Positions 1-10,675 of a DNA stretch of 64,000 nt are shown here, piece after piece. Source of the DNA: Anthopleura xanthogrammica (Eukaryota > Cnidaria > Anthozoa > Actiniaria > Actiniidae). Made by a program: the position numbers and the translations under genes. The notes beneath the pieces were generated by a model that searched no databases, was not told the DNA's origin, and saw only the letters and a list, made by a program, of their open reading frames with translations. Position 1 is the stretch's first letter, and each line of letters begins with the position of its first letter. The stretch covers positions 8,802,647 through 8,866,646 of the forward strand of contig OZ025220.1 of the NCBI GenBank assembly GCA_964019055.1, written 5' to 3'.

Positions 1-1224
1 ATATAATAATGGTGGATAATGGTTGGACTGAGCTGGGATCACAAATAAACTTAGGTTTATTTGTAACGGGGCAACGTAAAAGGTGTTTCTTTATAACTTA
101 ATATCCCATCAGTTCCTCAAACCGTAAATTTTGGGAAATTTCTCCGTTCTTATTCCCAGTATAATAAAGGATCAGATCCCTTGAAGTAAAAACTAAAATA
201 GAGCGTTTTTTCTGTAAGAGTGCACGTGGATGGGAACTGCGTACGGTCCTAACCAGTAAAGCCCGTGTACACGTACGACTTGCCGGAACATTGAAATGGT
301 TTCCCATCCAACCAACACGTAGTTACGTTCACGGTACACGGTACAGCTGATACAGTACTGACCGGCTTACAGTACGTACATGGTACGACATGTCATAGCA
401 ATTGAAAAGGCTTCCCATTAGAATGGTTATCGTATGAGTGGGAAACGTACGGCACTGACCTAAAGCACGTACATGATACGACATGCCATAGCATTGAAAT
501 GGCTTCCCATTGTCTTCCAGTAATTCAGCAATATAGATCAAATCTCAAAACGAAGTTACAGTTAAGGAAAGATATGGTACGGCTACGCGATATCCTACGA
601 CTACGAATTTGACGTATCGTTTCCCTCTATCATAAGAAAACCGCTCTATAAAGGTTACGATTTCATACGAAAAAAACGCTCTATGTCAAAATTTTGAAAT
701 AATCGTTTCACTGCCAGAATCAACTTGAGATGAATTCTTTTTCTTATCAGTCTTATGTTTAGAACTCCTTTGGGAGTCGCAATTGAAATAGGCCTTTTCT
801 GAGTCCGAATTTAAAAAAGCATCGTGGCCTTGCTTCGGTACAATTAATATTAATAACTAGTACGAAACCAAAATGCAATACGGCCGCTCGGCAATCTCAG
901 AAAAGCTCTATAGGCATCTTTAGCCATTAATAAAAATCTCTAAAACTTATCTTGGATGCGAAATGTTACAAATTCCATCGAAAAAAATGTGTTTTCATTT
1001 AGATTTCCCTATTAGCCTCGCATCGATCCAAGATGTTATAGAGATCGGGTCTATTATAGGCCAACAAAAGAAACTGCCAAACGAATAGGCCACGTTCGAG
1101 ATGCAAAATTGTTCAAAAGAATTCTTACATAGTGCTATAGATTCGATTATGACGTTGTTGAGCATTTCTACCAAAATTTTCTTATTATTGCCGAAAGGTA
1201 GAAACGTCATATAGGATTCATTAT
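1..1224. other. Intergenic region downstream of the CARF/Ulp1-like gene
   Basis: No gene is recognised here. The stretch holds a degenerate direct repeat at 262-513 (listed separately) and otherwise AT-rich unique sequence. Short open frames on the minus strand (for example 995-1210) show no recognisable domain and no splice context that would join them to the neighbouring gene. Confidence 0.5.
262..513. repeat. Degenerate direct repeat, about 100-bp period, three copies
   Basis: Three related segments lie at about 262-305, 372-422 and 470-513. Each runs from a CACGTACxxx-like start through GACATG and CATAGCA to an ATTGAAAxGGxTTCCCAT end. The last two copies are the most alike, differing by a few substitutions and one base of length. 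The first copy is shorter and more diverged. Confidence 0.6.
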
Positions 1225-1230
1225 TTTATT
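1225..1230 (-). promoter_or_regulatory. Candidate poly(A) signal AATAAA of the CARF/Ulp1-like gene
   Basis: TTTATT on the plus strand reads AATAAA on the minus strand, about 250 bp after the stop codon at 1482-1484. Position and strand suit a 3' end for the gene. The hexamer is common in AT-rich DNA, so the call rests on context only. Confidence 0.35.
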
Positions 1231-1299
1231 TGTACCAATAAATGTATTTGGTGATCCACGTATTTGTACCATACATGAAGTGCCATAGGACTAAAGCCT

Positions 1300-1380
1300 A
1301 GACTTTCGCAAAGACCGCCGCCCACTGATCGCTCTCTCGCTGCGCTCGCAAAGAGAGGTCGACTTGGGGCAAGTCTAGAC
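1300..1380. repeat. GC-rich imperfect inverted repeat
   Basis: A GC-rich patch in AT-rich surroundings. CTCTCTCGCTGCGCTCGC is followed closely by CAAAGAGAG, and it is flanked on both sides by CTAGACT/TCTAGACT motifs. It looks like a small hairpin element within the probable 3' region of the Ulp1-like gene. The arms are too imperfect to define termini. Confidence 0.3.
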
Positions 1381-1481
1381 TAAAGCCTTGCAATCGAGTT
1401 TGGATCTTAAGATTTCAAATGTGGCCTATACTTCTGGCAGTATTGATCAATACATAATCATGAGAATTTGCGTCAGATTTT

Positions 1482-1915
1482 TCATGGCAGATTTAAACGA
1501 GCAGGAAGTTTCGGAAAAGGGCTTATTCTCTCGCTTTGTAGGCATCCATGAAGATGATGTCGCATCATTGCCTCATCATAATTGGCATTTAGTGGTGATT
1601 CTCCAAACGCCAAGCTTGTGGCAAAGGCAATGGCAAAAAGCCCACAGTTGGTACCATTCCCCTGCTGCTGAACTTGAACAATGTTCACGTTAAGCTGTGG
1701 TCGTCCAGAAAACTGGATTATTTGCCGAGCCGTCTGCCTGGAAATACGTCCAGTTGAATTTAGGCTGTCATATATGTTAACTGCTTCCAGATTGCCTTCA
1801 AGCTCGATATTGCTGGCACAAACCCAGTGTGTCTCTCCGGTGTGTAAAATTTGTATGAAATGGCCTTGGAAGATACTAAACCCCCGAAGCGGACCCAAGG
1901 TGGTATTCTCCAAAC
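1482..1915 (-). CDS. Exon 6: Ulp1/SENP-like C48 peptidase domain
   Basis: The acceptor is TATATTCAG before GTTTGGAG, and the frame ends at TGA (1482-1484). It encodes 143 residues carrying the C48 signature in order: [15 protein letters not shown] and [18 protein letters not shown]. Reading straight upstream through the acceptor meets a stop, so the exon needs splicing to 2389-2561. That join restores a Gly codon split between the two exons. The C-terminus, ending shortly after SPFP, looks complete for this family. Confidence 0.8.
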
Positions 1916-4900
1916 CTGAATATAGATGAGATTGTATACACCTATTTCAATAGACCTTTCTACCAATACAGCCATCTTAAATTATGGGATTCTTTCATTG
2001 TTTGTTTTGCTGTTTTTCTGGTCTACGTTGTGCGTCCATGTCAGCCTACTGGATTATTACATCATTCGTGTCCTGGGGTCCAGAGATCATTTGCTCTCGC
2101 TCGAACTCTGCATGGAGCCCAGGGTACTGGTTCCGTTACAAAATGCAAATTAAATATTTATACACAAATTCTGTGTATAAATAATTCTCATAATTCTCCC
2201 CCCCCCCCCCCCCCCCCTGGTTACGACGCCTATGTATGTCTGTATTACTTTCTTAGCTTCCTAAAAGAACAAGATAATCAAAAGGAAGTGCATGTAGCTC
2301 AAACAATTGCAGGCAAGGGAAGCACTATTTTGAGATAGAAATTGTGCCAAAAACAGCCCATAAAGAAAGAAATATGATCATTACAAACCTTGTAGCTCAG
2401 GAAATTGAGCACTGATAAGATTTTGAGCCAAGTTTATTGATTCATCAGTCAACATGTCTCCACTTAGTATATTGTTTGCTTCTTCGTCGGAAAGGATCAT
2501 TCTAGGGCGTTTGTTTTGGATGCCTGTTCGTTTTGTTTTGCTTACGAATATGACATCAGAGCTATAGGAAAATAAAAAGAAATTTCTAGATTACACCCAT
2601 TACATTTATTACATACTTAAACTGCTGCAACCAATATTAGATAACACGTTTAATAGAGGAAATGAATATAAGTTATGTCCGTCCGTCAGTCAGTTGTCCG
2701 CGGACTTATAATATACCTTCTCCTGGACTTGTCTTTCGTACACTCCTTCTCCGGTAAACTTTCGATATTGGCTTTCTTCGGTCTAGCCTAGTAGAAAACA
2801 GCCGAAGTTAGAAAAGACAATGAAGCAAAAGTAGGAGGGTCCTGAAGGGGTAAAATGGGAGCTGGGATTTGTCTTTTTTGGGCGGGGAAAATGGGATTTC
2901 ATTAACTGGAACTGGGATATAACTATTACTTGGACTGGAATTTTGCCCCCCCCCCCCCCCTCCCCCCAACCCACCCTCCCTTCAGGACCATCATATAGTT
3001 CACATCTGGACAAATCGGAAACATGCCTCTCACCCCGCACGTCCCTCTTCCCTCATCGTCCCCAGCCCAGTCTCGCCTCGCTCTTCATAGTCTTCCCCAG
3101 CCCAGTCTCCCAATCGTCCTCCATCCTCACCAGCCCAGCTTGCCTCGACCACCCTACACACAACCACTCTCCAGCAACTAATTATCTAATAAAGACAAAA
3201 TACGTACTCTTTTTCCAATTGGATGACCCTTGTGACTCCCCAAGGGAGGGAGATACACGTAGAATCTTCTTTCGCATTCTATATTTTCTTCAGCTTCAAT
3301 TGCTTCTTTCAATGACTTAATTACTTTTCGTTTTTTGTATGTGTTTGGCTTTGAGATCTGAGGATGGAAGGAATCAGGCATCAGTCCCACGTTATACACC
3401 TGATTATTTATATACCAATATATTCTTCGTTTTCAGCTAATTATGCAAGGTCTTATTAACTGGACTAAAGTCAGATATGCTGCATGGTGGGCCATGGCCA
3501 TTCACTGGGTAATCCAAAAAAGTTCAAACACAGACTACTTCATACATCATTAGAGACCGGTTAAACTGATGCCCTGTTACCAATATGCCTGAAACCCCTG
3601 GCCGCGGATCTGGGCAATTGGATTCTTTTCTCAGTGTAAACTAAAGATTACATGCTATACATGCCTTAAATCCTGGAAATTTTACAACATCCTTTAGCTC
3701 AATGGCGGCTTTACAACCACATTTTTTAGTTTTCTGCAACAATAATATGATAAAAAGTAATTGATGAATACTGATGCAAAGTAATTCTCTGAAAAAATGA
3801 TAATGATAATGATAATAAATGAAACGGAATAAATGAAGGGATGGATGGACGGACGGACGGACGGACGGACGGACGGACGGATGGACGGATGGACGGATGG
3901 ATGGACGGATGGACGGATGGACGGATGGACGGACGGACCGACGGATGGACGGATGGACGGATGGATGGACGGATGGACGGATGGACGGACGGACGGATGG
4001 ACGGACAGACGAGCTGGACTAAATACAAACCTTACTCTTCCTTCTCTTCTTATCTTTGTCTACACCGAATTCGCAGTCAAGATATTTTCGCCCGATAATC
4101 ACAAATGGTATTCCATCATACTGAATCCTGATATTTTGTCCCAAGGCATCTTCCCATAAAATGCGCCGAGCACTTATTACAGGATCTGTGGTTAAATAAT
4201 AAAAAGAATATAATTAAAAACGAACAGTTTCCACTATCACCGTCAGTTGCCGTTGAAGTACAGGCTGTCTTCTGGCCGGCCAGAACGGTTCATTCCGTTA
4301 TTCCGTTATTAAACAGAGCTGTCTAGCCAGACCAAGCAATTCCTAAATTGTATCTAATATTCTGATGGAATGTATATAAAAACTTAGGGAATACTCTCGA
4401 GAAAAAGGCCTTCTCCCTCTTAAAATGAGGGGTCTGGCCGAGCAGTTCCGACTAATGGAAACCAAAGTTTAACTAATAAATTGACGTATAAACAAATGCA
4501 AAAGAAAATCATGAATATATATGTGGTTATTGAGAAAGCTAAGTTAACATACCATGTAGTACGTACAGTTGTTGGTTTTGCACCGGCTCATGCCAATGAA
4601 TATGCTATGCCTCTTTCATCATCTCATGATCGAGTAGACTTTGATCGTCGGTGCTTGATCATGGTCGATTATGCTAAAGGTTTGCATTTGGTAAAGTTGC
4701 GCTGTTTGTCTCAGGTTTTTGATCCCTCGTTTTGTTTTAAGTTGAATTTTGGTTGTTGTACATTTAGTAAGCACGTAAGGAAGTATGTACACTGTACTAA
4801 GTTTGTGTTGCACTATTTTGTCTTTGAGTTGCTTACCTTTACATCCAAAGTCTTTACTTTTCTTGTAAATGGAATAACTTTGCCCAGAATTTGTTTCAAA

Positions 4901-4948
4901 TCTTTTTACCTCTTTTTTTACGTCTTCTAGTCTTTCATAAACTTTCAT
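1482..4948 (-). CDS. CARF/ALS2CR8-like N-terminus plus Ulp1-type C48 peptidase, six exons
   Basis: Rebuilt from exons 4837-4948 (the exon may begin at 4980), 4031-4185, 3208-3357, 2717-2787, 2389-2561 and 1482-1915. Every intron is GT-AG, and the phases 1,0,0,2,1 join into one open frame of 365 codons including the stop. Residues 1-139 resemble the CARF/ALS2CR8 family: an FExxxG...KDFG segment, YDGIPF at 60-65 followed by an IxGRKxLDCEFG stretch, and RRFYVYLPP near 119-127. Residues 140-190 are a Lys/Arg-rich linker. Residues 195-364 match the Ulp1/SENP-like domain, with candidate catalytic His250 (in THWV), Asp270 (YDSL), Gln305 and Cys311 (NCGLF). Such proteases cleave SUMO or similar modifiers, but the substrate here is unknown. 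The start is uncertain: an in-frame ATG at 4978 would add 10 residues. ATG 4948 is preferred because it aligns near the ATG of the right-hand paralogue. The domain pairing may reflect a transposon-derived gene. Confidence 0.7.
1916..2388 (-). other. Intron 5 of the CARF/Ulp1-like gene
   Basis: A 473-bp GT-AG intron, with donor CTACAAG/GTTTGT at 2389/2388 and acceptor ATTCAG at 1916. It carries a 20-base poly(C) run on the plus strand at 2198-2217. Nothing else is recognised. Confidence 0.65.
2389..2561 (-). CDS. Exon 5: N-terminal part of the Ulp1-like domain
   Basis: The acceptor TTTTCCTATAG and donor CTACAAG/GTTTGT bound 173 nt in the only frame that fits both neighbours. The peptide contains [15 protein letters not shown] and [13 protein letters not shown], then FPELQG. 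The [10 protein letters not shown] segment is typical of the stretch just N-terminal to the catalytic His region in Ulp1-like proteins of this type. This exon shows that the peptidase is not an isolated fragment. Confidence 0.72.
2562..2716 (-). other. Intron 4 of the CARF/Ulp1-like gene
   Basis: A 155-bp intron with donor GAGAAG/GTATAT and acceptor TTTTCCTATAG. It is unremarkable. Confidence 0.55.
2717..2787 (-). CDS. Exon 4: basic linker
   Basis: A 71-nt exon between acceptor TTTCTACTAG and donor GAGAAG/GTATAT. It encodes 23 residues rich in Lys, Arg and Glu. It was predicted from phase: exon 3 ends in phase 0 and exon 5 starts needing two bases, so a 3n+2 exon is required. This stop-free segment supplies exactly that. 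It is the least certain exon because the peptide itself carries no family signature. Confidence 0.5.
2788..3207 (-). other. Intron 3 of the CARF/Ulp1-like gene
   Basis: A 420-bp intron with donor AAAAGA/GTACGT. It holds a 15-base poly(C) tract at 2946-2960, followed by TCCCCCC. At 3048-3150 there are three degenerate copies, about 38 bp apart, of a CCCCAGCCCAGTCTC-like unit. Confidence 0.55.
3208..3357 (-). CDS. Exon 3: C-terminal part of the CARF-like region
   Basis: The acceptor CCATCCTCAG and donor AAAAGA/GTACGT bound exactly 50 codons in phase 0. The peptide is a charged segment followed by [19 protein letters not shown]. An xRFYVxLP...HxxHxxG pattern is what I recall from CARF/ALS2CR8-type proteins. 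The section between the YDGIPF block (exon 2) and this block is only about 55 residues, which seems short for the family. Confidence 0.7.
3358..4030 (-). other. Intron 2 of the CARF/Ulp1-like gene, with microsatellite
   Basis: A 673-bp intron. Its 5' end, beside the exon 2 donor, is occupied by the (GGAY)n tract at 3839-4012. At 3664-3838 it is AT-rich with short repeats such as TGATAA. No exon candidate was found inside it. Confidence 0.6.
3839..4012. repeat. (GGAY)n tetranucleotide microsatellite
   Basis: About 174 bp of GGAC and GGAT units read on the plus strand, ending CGGACAGACGAGCTGGAC just before the exon 2 donor (read on the minus strand). The equivalent position in the right-hand paralogue (just left of 54584) is filled by inverted 40-bp satellite monomers, which are themselves rich in GATGGATTGGATGG. 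Confidence 0.9.
4031..4185 (-). CDS. Exon 2: CARF-like YDGIPF block
   Basis: The acceptor ATTTAACCACAG and donor AGTAAG/GTTTGT bound 155 nt. After two bases that complete an Asp codon with exon 1, it encodes 51 residues. They include [28 protein letters not shown] and a basic KDKKRRKSK tail. The YDGIPF...GRK...DCxxG order is the main reason for the CARF/ALS2CR8-like call. A broken copy lies at 54596-54734. Confidence 0.75.
4186..4836 (-). other. Intron 1 of the CARF/Ulp1-like gene
   Basis: A 651-bp GT-AG intron. About 4490-4660 is clearly similar to 55107-55270 of the right-hand block: both read through ACAGTTGTTGGTTTxGCACC and CTCATGCCAA. The duplication therefore included intronic sequence. 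No extra exon is needed, since exon 1 and exon 2 are in phase. Confidence 0.55.
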
Positions 4949-4980
4949 CTCAACTTTCGCGCTTTCCAAATGAATCATTT
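4837..4980 (-). CDS. Exon 1: N-terminus of the CARF-like region
   Basis: The donor is ATGTAAAG/GTAAGC. The upstream end is either an acceptor (TTATAAAG at 4981) or part of a longer first exon. In-frame ATGs lie at 4978 and 4948. The peptide has [15 protein letters not shown], then [15 protein letters not shown]. In the right-hand paralogue, five degenerate copies of this exon occur, and their ATG lies close to the 4948 ATG when the blocks are aligned. Confidence 0.62.
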
Positions 4981-5525
4981 CTTTATAAGGGAAGTTGTAC
5001 AATAGACAACAATGATAAACAAAAGAATGAATAAAGCACGAAAACTAGAAACAACATTAGCCATAAATTTAACCACATACTTCGACGCCATTGGATCTTA
5101 AAACAATAAGGACAAATGAAGAGAAAAACGAAAAAGAATAGTACTGATTTAGCTCTTTTTTTTAGATGTAAGACAAAAAATAAGATGAGCTAAACAATTT
5201 CCGCGTGCGAATTTTAACAATTCAAAGTAAATAGTTTTCATCAACTTTATTCCTAACTCAATCCATTTCAGGTAAACTCTAATTGACCTACACACATTTT
5301 GTGGTTGTTACATAATGTTTGAAAAACTTTGAAAGCAGAGGAATCTCGTGATTTTTAAAGTTTATCTGTGTTATAACCAACCATGACCAGAGAAGAAAAA
5401 CGCACACAGAAACAAAAACAGCGGGAAGTAAGGTATTTTCAGCACACAACGATCAAATTAATTACTTCTCAAGGATCCAAAAAGTAAGAGCATATAGGAA
5501 TGAAAATCAACAAGGGAATTGGATT
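4981..5525. other. 5' flank of the CARF/Ulp1-like gene
   Basis: This is the probable promoter side of the minus-strand gene. About 4981-5140 matches 56755-56930 in the right block, sharing AAGCACGAAAACTAGAAA-like and TTAACCACATACTTC segments. From about 5140 the two blocks diverge. The minisatellite starts at about 5526. No clear TATA element or other promoter motif can be asserted. Confidence 0.5.
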
Positions 5526-8500
5526 GTCTCTGATCAGCCCATCCAATCCATCTCGTGTACATTCTTATTCTGATACACCCATCAAATCCATCTCGAGTAC
5601 ATTTTTATTCTCATACGTCCATCCAATCCATCTCGAGTACATTTTTATTCTCATACGTCCATCCAATCCATCTCTTGTACATTTTTATTCTGATACACCC
5701 ATCAAATCCATCTCGGGTACATTTTTATTCTCATACGTCCATCCAATCCATCTCTTGTACATTTTTATTCTGATACACCCATCCAATCCATCTCGAGTAC
5801 ATTTTTATTCTCATACGTCCATCCAATCCATCTCGAGTACATTTTTATTCTCATACGTCCATCCAATCCATCTCTTGTACATTTTTATTCGAGTACATTC
5901 TTATTCTGATACACCCATCCAATCCATCTCGTGTAAATTCTTATTCTGATGCGCCCATCCAATCCATCTCATGTACATTTTTATTCTAATACACCCATCC
6001 AATCCATCTCGTGTACATTCTTATTCTGATGCGCCCATCCAATCCATCTCGTGTACATTCTTATTCTGATACACCCATCCAATCCATCTCGTGTACATGC
6101 TTATTCTGATTCGCCAATCCAATCCATCTCGTGTACATTCTTATTCTGAAGCACCAATCCAATCCATCTCGTGTACATTACTATTCTGATACACCGATCC
6201 AATCCATCTCGTGTACATTCTTACTCTGATGCGCCCATCCACTCCATCTCGTGTACATTTTTAATCTGATACACCCATCCAATCCATCTCGCGTACATTC
6301 TTATTCTGATACGCCCATCCAATCCATCTCGAGTAAATTTTTATTCTGATACACCCATCCAATCCATCTCGCGTACATTCTTATTCTGATACGCCCATCC
6401 AATCCATCTCGTGTACATTCTTATTCTGATATGCCCATCCAATCCATCTCGCATACATTCTTATTCTGATACGCCCATCCAATCCATCTCGTGTACATTT
6501 TTAATCTGATACACCCATCCAATCCATCTCGCGTACATTCTTATTCTGATACGCGCATCCAATCCATCTCGTGTACATTCTTATTCTGATATGCCCATCC
6601 AATCCATCTCGTGTACATTCTTATTCTGATGCGCCCATCCAATCCATCTCGTGTACATTTTTAATCTGATACACCCATCCAATCCATCTCGCGTACATTC
6701 TTATTCTGATACGCCCATCCAATCCATCTCGTGTACATTCTTATTCTGATATGCCCATCCAATCCATCTCGTGTACATTCTTATTCTGTTATGCCCATCC
6801 AATCCATCTCGTGTACATTTTTATTCTGATACACCCATCCAATCCATCTCGTGTACATTCTTATTCTGATACACCCATCAAATCCATCTCGTGTAAATTC
6901 TTATTCTGATACGCCCATCAAATCCATCTCGTGTACATTTTTATTCTGATACGTCCATCCAATCCATCTCGAGTACATTTTTATTCTCATACGTCCATCC
7001 AACCATCTCGCGTACATTTTTATTCTGATACACCCATCCAATCCATCTCGTGTCCATTTTTATTCTGATACACCCATCAAATCCATCTCGAGTACATTTT
7101 TATTCTCATACGTCCATCCAATCCATCTCGTGTACATTCTTATTCTGATACACCCATCAAATCCATCACGTGTACATTTTTATTCTGATACACCCATCAA
7201 ATCCATCTCGAGTACATTTTTATTCTCATACGTCCATTCAATCAATATCGCGTACGTTCTTATTCTGATACACCCATCAAATCCATCTCGTGTACATTCT
7301 TATTCTGATACCCCAATCCAATCCATCTCGTGTACATTCTTATTCTGATGCGTCCATCCAATCCATCTCGTGTAAATTCTTATTCTGATACGCCCATCCA
7401 ATCCATCTGGTGTACATTCTTATTCTGATACACCCATCCAATCCATCTCGTGTATATTCTCATTGTGATACCCCATCCAATCTATCTCGCGTACATTCTT
7501 ATTCTAATACACCCATCCAATCCATCTCGTGTACATTCTTATTCTGATATGCCCATCCAATCCATCTCGTGTACATTCTTATTCTGATGCGCCCATCCAA
7601 TCCATCTCGTGTACATTTTTAATCTGATACACCCATCCAATCCATCTCGCGTACATTCTTATTCTGATACGCCCATCCAATCCATCTCGTGTACATTCTT
7701 ATTCTGATATGCCCATCCAATCCATCTCGTGTACATTCTTATTCTGTTATGCCCATCCAATCCATCTCGTGTACATTTTTATTCTGATACACCCATCCAA
7801 TCCATCTCGTGTACATTCTTATTCTGATACACCCATCAAATCCATCTCGTGTAAATTCTTATTCTGATACGCCCATCAAATCCATCTCGTGTACATTTTT
7901 ATTCTGATACGTCCATCCAATCCATCTCGAGTACATTTTTATTCTCATACGTCCATCCAACCATCTCGCGTACATTTTTATTCTGATACACCCATCCAAT
8001 CCATCTCGTGTCCATTTTTATTCTGATACACCCATCAAATCCATCTCGAGTACATTTTTATTCTCATACGTCCATCCAATCCATCTCGTGTACATTCTTA
8101 TTCTGATACACCCATCAAATCCATCACGTGTACATTTTTATTCTGATACACCCATCAAATCCATCTCGAGTACATTTTTATTCTCATACGTCCATCCAAT
8201 CAATCTCGCGTACGTTCTTATTCTGATACACCCATCAAATCCATCTCGTGTACATTTTTATTCTGATACACCCATCCAATCCATCTCGAGTACATTTTTA
8301 TTCTCATACGTCCATCCAATCCATCTCGTGTACAGTTTTATTCTGATACACCCATCCAATCCATCTCGAGTACATTTTTATTCTCATACGTCCAACCAAT
8401 CCATCTCGTGTACATTCTTATTCTGATACACCCATCAAATCCATCACGTGTACATTTTTATTCTGATACACCCATCAAATCCATCTCGAGTACATTTTTT

Positions 8501-8572
8501 ATTCTCATACCTCCATCCAATCCATCTCGCGTACATTCTTATTCTGATACGTCCATCCAATCCATCTCGTGT
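5526..8572 (+). repeat. 40-bp minisatellite, segment 1
   Basis: Tandem monomers of 40 bp (occasionally 38-41) with core CCATCCAATCCATCTCGTG, a TGTACA palindrome, and a CTTATTCTGATA-like end. This segment is distinguished by a variant with CTCATACGTCC and CGAGTACATTTTTATTC, interleaved with ATACACCCATCAAATCC monomers. A unit of about 958 bp is repeated inside it: 7130 onward recurs at 8088 onward. Confidence 0.97.
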
Positions 8573-9442
8573 TGTAAAAGTTGTAATTTTAAACGGTAGA
8601 AAACGGATAAAAACAGTCATTGGTTCTAACGGTTTTCTATATATAACAGTTAAAAATCTGTTAAATAATTAAAAAGTTAAAAGTTAAAAACTTAATGAAA
8701 TATGTACTAAGAACCGCCCTTAAGGTATTGCGGGGACTGAGAAACAACAGACTTCCAGTCGTTTGCATTTGTTTGATTCTTTGTTATGTATTTTTTCAAG
8801 AGATCATAATTGTTTTATACGCATGCGCATGCTTGATGTACATTCGCATATCTCACTTGATGTCAAAACAATTTCTCCTGTCAAAAGTTTTTTTGAAAGA
8901 AAAGACAATAAAATATCAATTCTTACTTAATTCTAACCTGATCGCTGTATACAACGTCGCTGGGTTTTTCAAAAAACACATCCCACATGGAACGAAGAAA
9001 TAATAGCGTCAAAACCATCAGCAATACAAGTGACATTCCGGGTGTGCTGATCATAGCAAGGGGTTATTCATCTACGGTCTAGGGGCCGACTAACCTCTCC
9101 CTTAGGCTTCGGCTGAGCTTCCTGGTCAGTCAGTAATGTCCTCCCGGGATAGCGGTGTTGGGGCCGAAATCTCCAGCATAGCCGTAAGTCCATACGATGC
9201 TTCAGCAATCGATGTCTGGAAGTATGGTCCTGGTTAATCAAACATTTTACATTTAGTATTAGAAAAATACAAATTATAAAATATAAAAGTATTAATGATG
9301 TGATTTTTCTTCAGAACTAAAAACAAGTAATGCTTTTTCGAGTATATCAAAGGTATTGATCAGGACTAGCTATTATTTTTTTTCTCCAGAGTAAAGTTAT
9401 ACATATTGACACGATAGAAATGCTATGCAACTTTTCTAATTG
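8573..9442 (+). repeat. Spacer A, copy 1
   Basis: Non-satellite spacer of about 870 bp. In order it holds AAACGGTAGAAAACGGATA, an AT-rich stretch with ATATATAACAGTT, CGCATGCGCATGC at 8820-8832, a poly(T)/AAAGAAAAGACAATAAAAT section, a GC-rich core at about 9010-9242, and an AT-rich tail. The 102-aa open frame at 8695-9003 is frameshifted in other copies, so it is not treated as a gene. Confidence 0.9.
9010..9242. other. GC-rich conserved core of spacer A (copy 1)
   Basis: About 230 bp, distinctly GC-richer than its surroundings and nearly identical in all five A spacers (also about 11113-11345, 41547-41786, 43426-43666 and 53641-53883). It contains CTTAGGCTTCGGCTGAG, which can fold with a TTCG loop, and CTCCCGGGATAGCGGTG. 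Its identity is unknown. It could be an embedded SINE/MITE, a transcribed RNA or a fragment of a retroelement. Confidence 0.5.
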
Positions 9443-10675
9443 GTATTCTTATACGTCCATCCAAACTATCTACTGTACAGACTTCTTCTTATAGCAAATC
9501 AAATCCATCTTGTTTATTTTCTTCTTCTGATACCTTCATCAAATCCATCTCGTGTATATTCTTATTCTGATATACAAATTCAATCCATCTCGTGTACATT
9601 CTTATTGTGATACCCCAATCCAATCCATCTCGTGTACATTCTTATTCTGATATGCCCATCCAATCCATCTCGTGTACATTCTTATTCTGATGCGCCCATC
9701 CAATCCATCTCGTGTACATTTTTAATCTGATACACCCATCCAATCCATCTCGCGTACATTCTTATTCTGATACGCCCATCCAATCCATCTCGTGTACATT
9801 CTTATTCTGATATGCCCATCCAATCCATCTCGTGTACATTCTTATTCTGTTATGCCCATCCAATCCATCTCGTGTACATTTTTATTCTGATACACCCATC
9901 CAATCCATCTCGTGTACATTCTTATTCTGATACACCCATCAAATCCATCTCGTGTAAATTCTTATTCTGATACGCCCATCAAATCCATCTCGTGTACATT
10001 TTTATTCTGATACGTCCATCCAATCCATCTCGAGTACATTTTTATTCTCATACGTCCATCCAACCATCTCGCGTACATTTTTATTCTGATACACCCATCC
10101 AATCCATCTCGTGTCCATTTTTATTCTGATACACCCATCAAATCCATCTCGAGTACATTTTTATTCTCATACGTCCATCCAATCCATCTCGTGTACATTC
10201 TTATTCTGATACACCCATCAAATCCATCACGTGTACATTTTTATTCTGATACACCCATCAAATCCATCTCGAGTACATTTTTATTCTCATACGTCCATCC
10301 AATCAATCTCGCGTACGTTCTTATTCTGATACACCCATCAAATCCATCTCGTGTACATTTTTATTCTGATACACCCATCCAATCCATCTCGAGTACATTT
10401 TTATTCTCATACGTCCATCCAATCCATCTCGTGTACAGTTTTATTCTGATACACCCATCCAATCCATCTCGAGTACATTTTTATTCTCATACGTCCAACC
10501 AATCCATCTCGTGTACATTCTTATTCTGATACACCCATCAAATCCATCACGTGTACATTTTTATTCTGATACACCCATCAAATCCATCTCGAGTACATTT
10601 TTTATTCTCATACCTCCATCCAATCCATCTCGCGTACATTCTTATTCTGATACGTCCATCCAATCCATCTCGTGT
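9443..10675 (+). repeat. 40-bp minisatellite, segment 2
   Basis: It begins with degenerate monomers (CCATCCAAACTATCTACTG, then AAATCCATCTTGTTTATTTT) that recur at the edge of every A spacer. It continues into a copy of segment 1 monomers as part of the 2103-bp duplication. Confidence 0.95.

Noticed and set aside
2783..3040. Minus-strand 85-aa frame near exon 4
   Set aside because: It only partly overlaps the exon 4 candidate and is in a frame that does not fit exon 3 or exon 5. It runs through poly(C) sequence.
3833..4159. Frames of repeated MDGRTDGR and RPSVHPSI residues
   Set aside because: These are translations of the (GGAY)n microsatellite in intron 2.
4481..4930. 149-aa plus-strand frame
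   Set aside because: It lies antisense to exon 1 and intron 1 of the CARF/Ulp1-like gene, has no domain features, and is not kept in the right-hand paralogous block.
8695..9003. A 102-aa frame in spacer A, identical at 10798-11106
   Set aside because: The identity comes from the 2103-bp duplication. In A3, A4 and A5 the frame is shifted by T-run and other indels, so it is not conserved as protein.
9010..9242. 5S rRNA or spliced-leader gene in spacer A
   Set aside because: Only short stretches resemble 5S. The 5' and 3' ends do not pair, and the length is about 25 nt short. For a spliced leader, a GTAAGT is present but no Sm-type site was found. It is kept as an unidentified core.
9010..9242. 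Hammerhead ribozyme in spacers or monomers
   Set aside because: A CCGAAATC and a CTGATCA occur, but the required CTGATGA and GAAA boxes do not appear in the right order.
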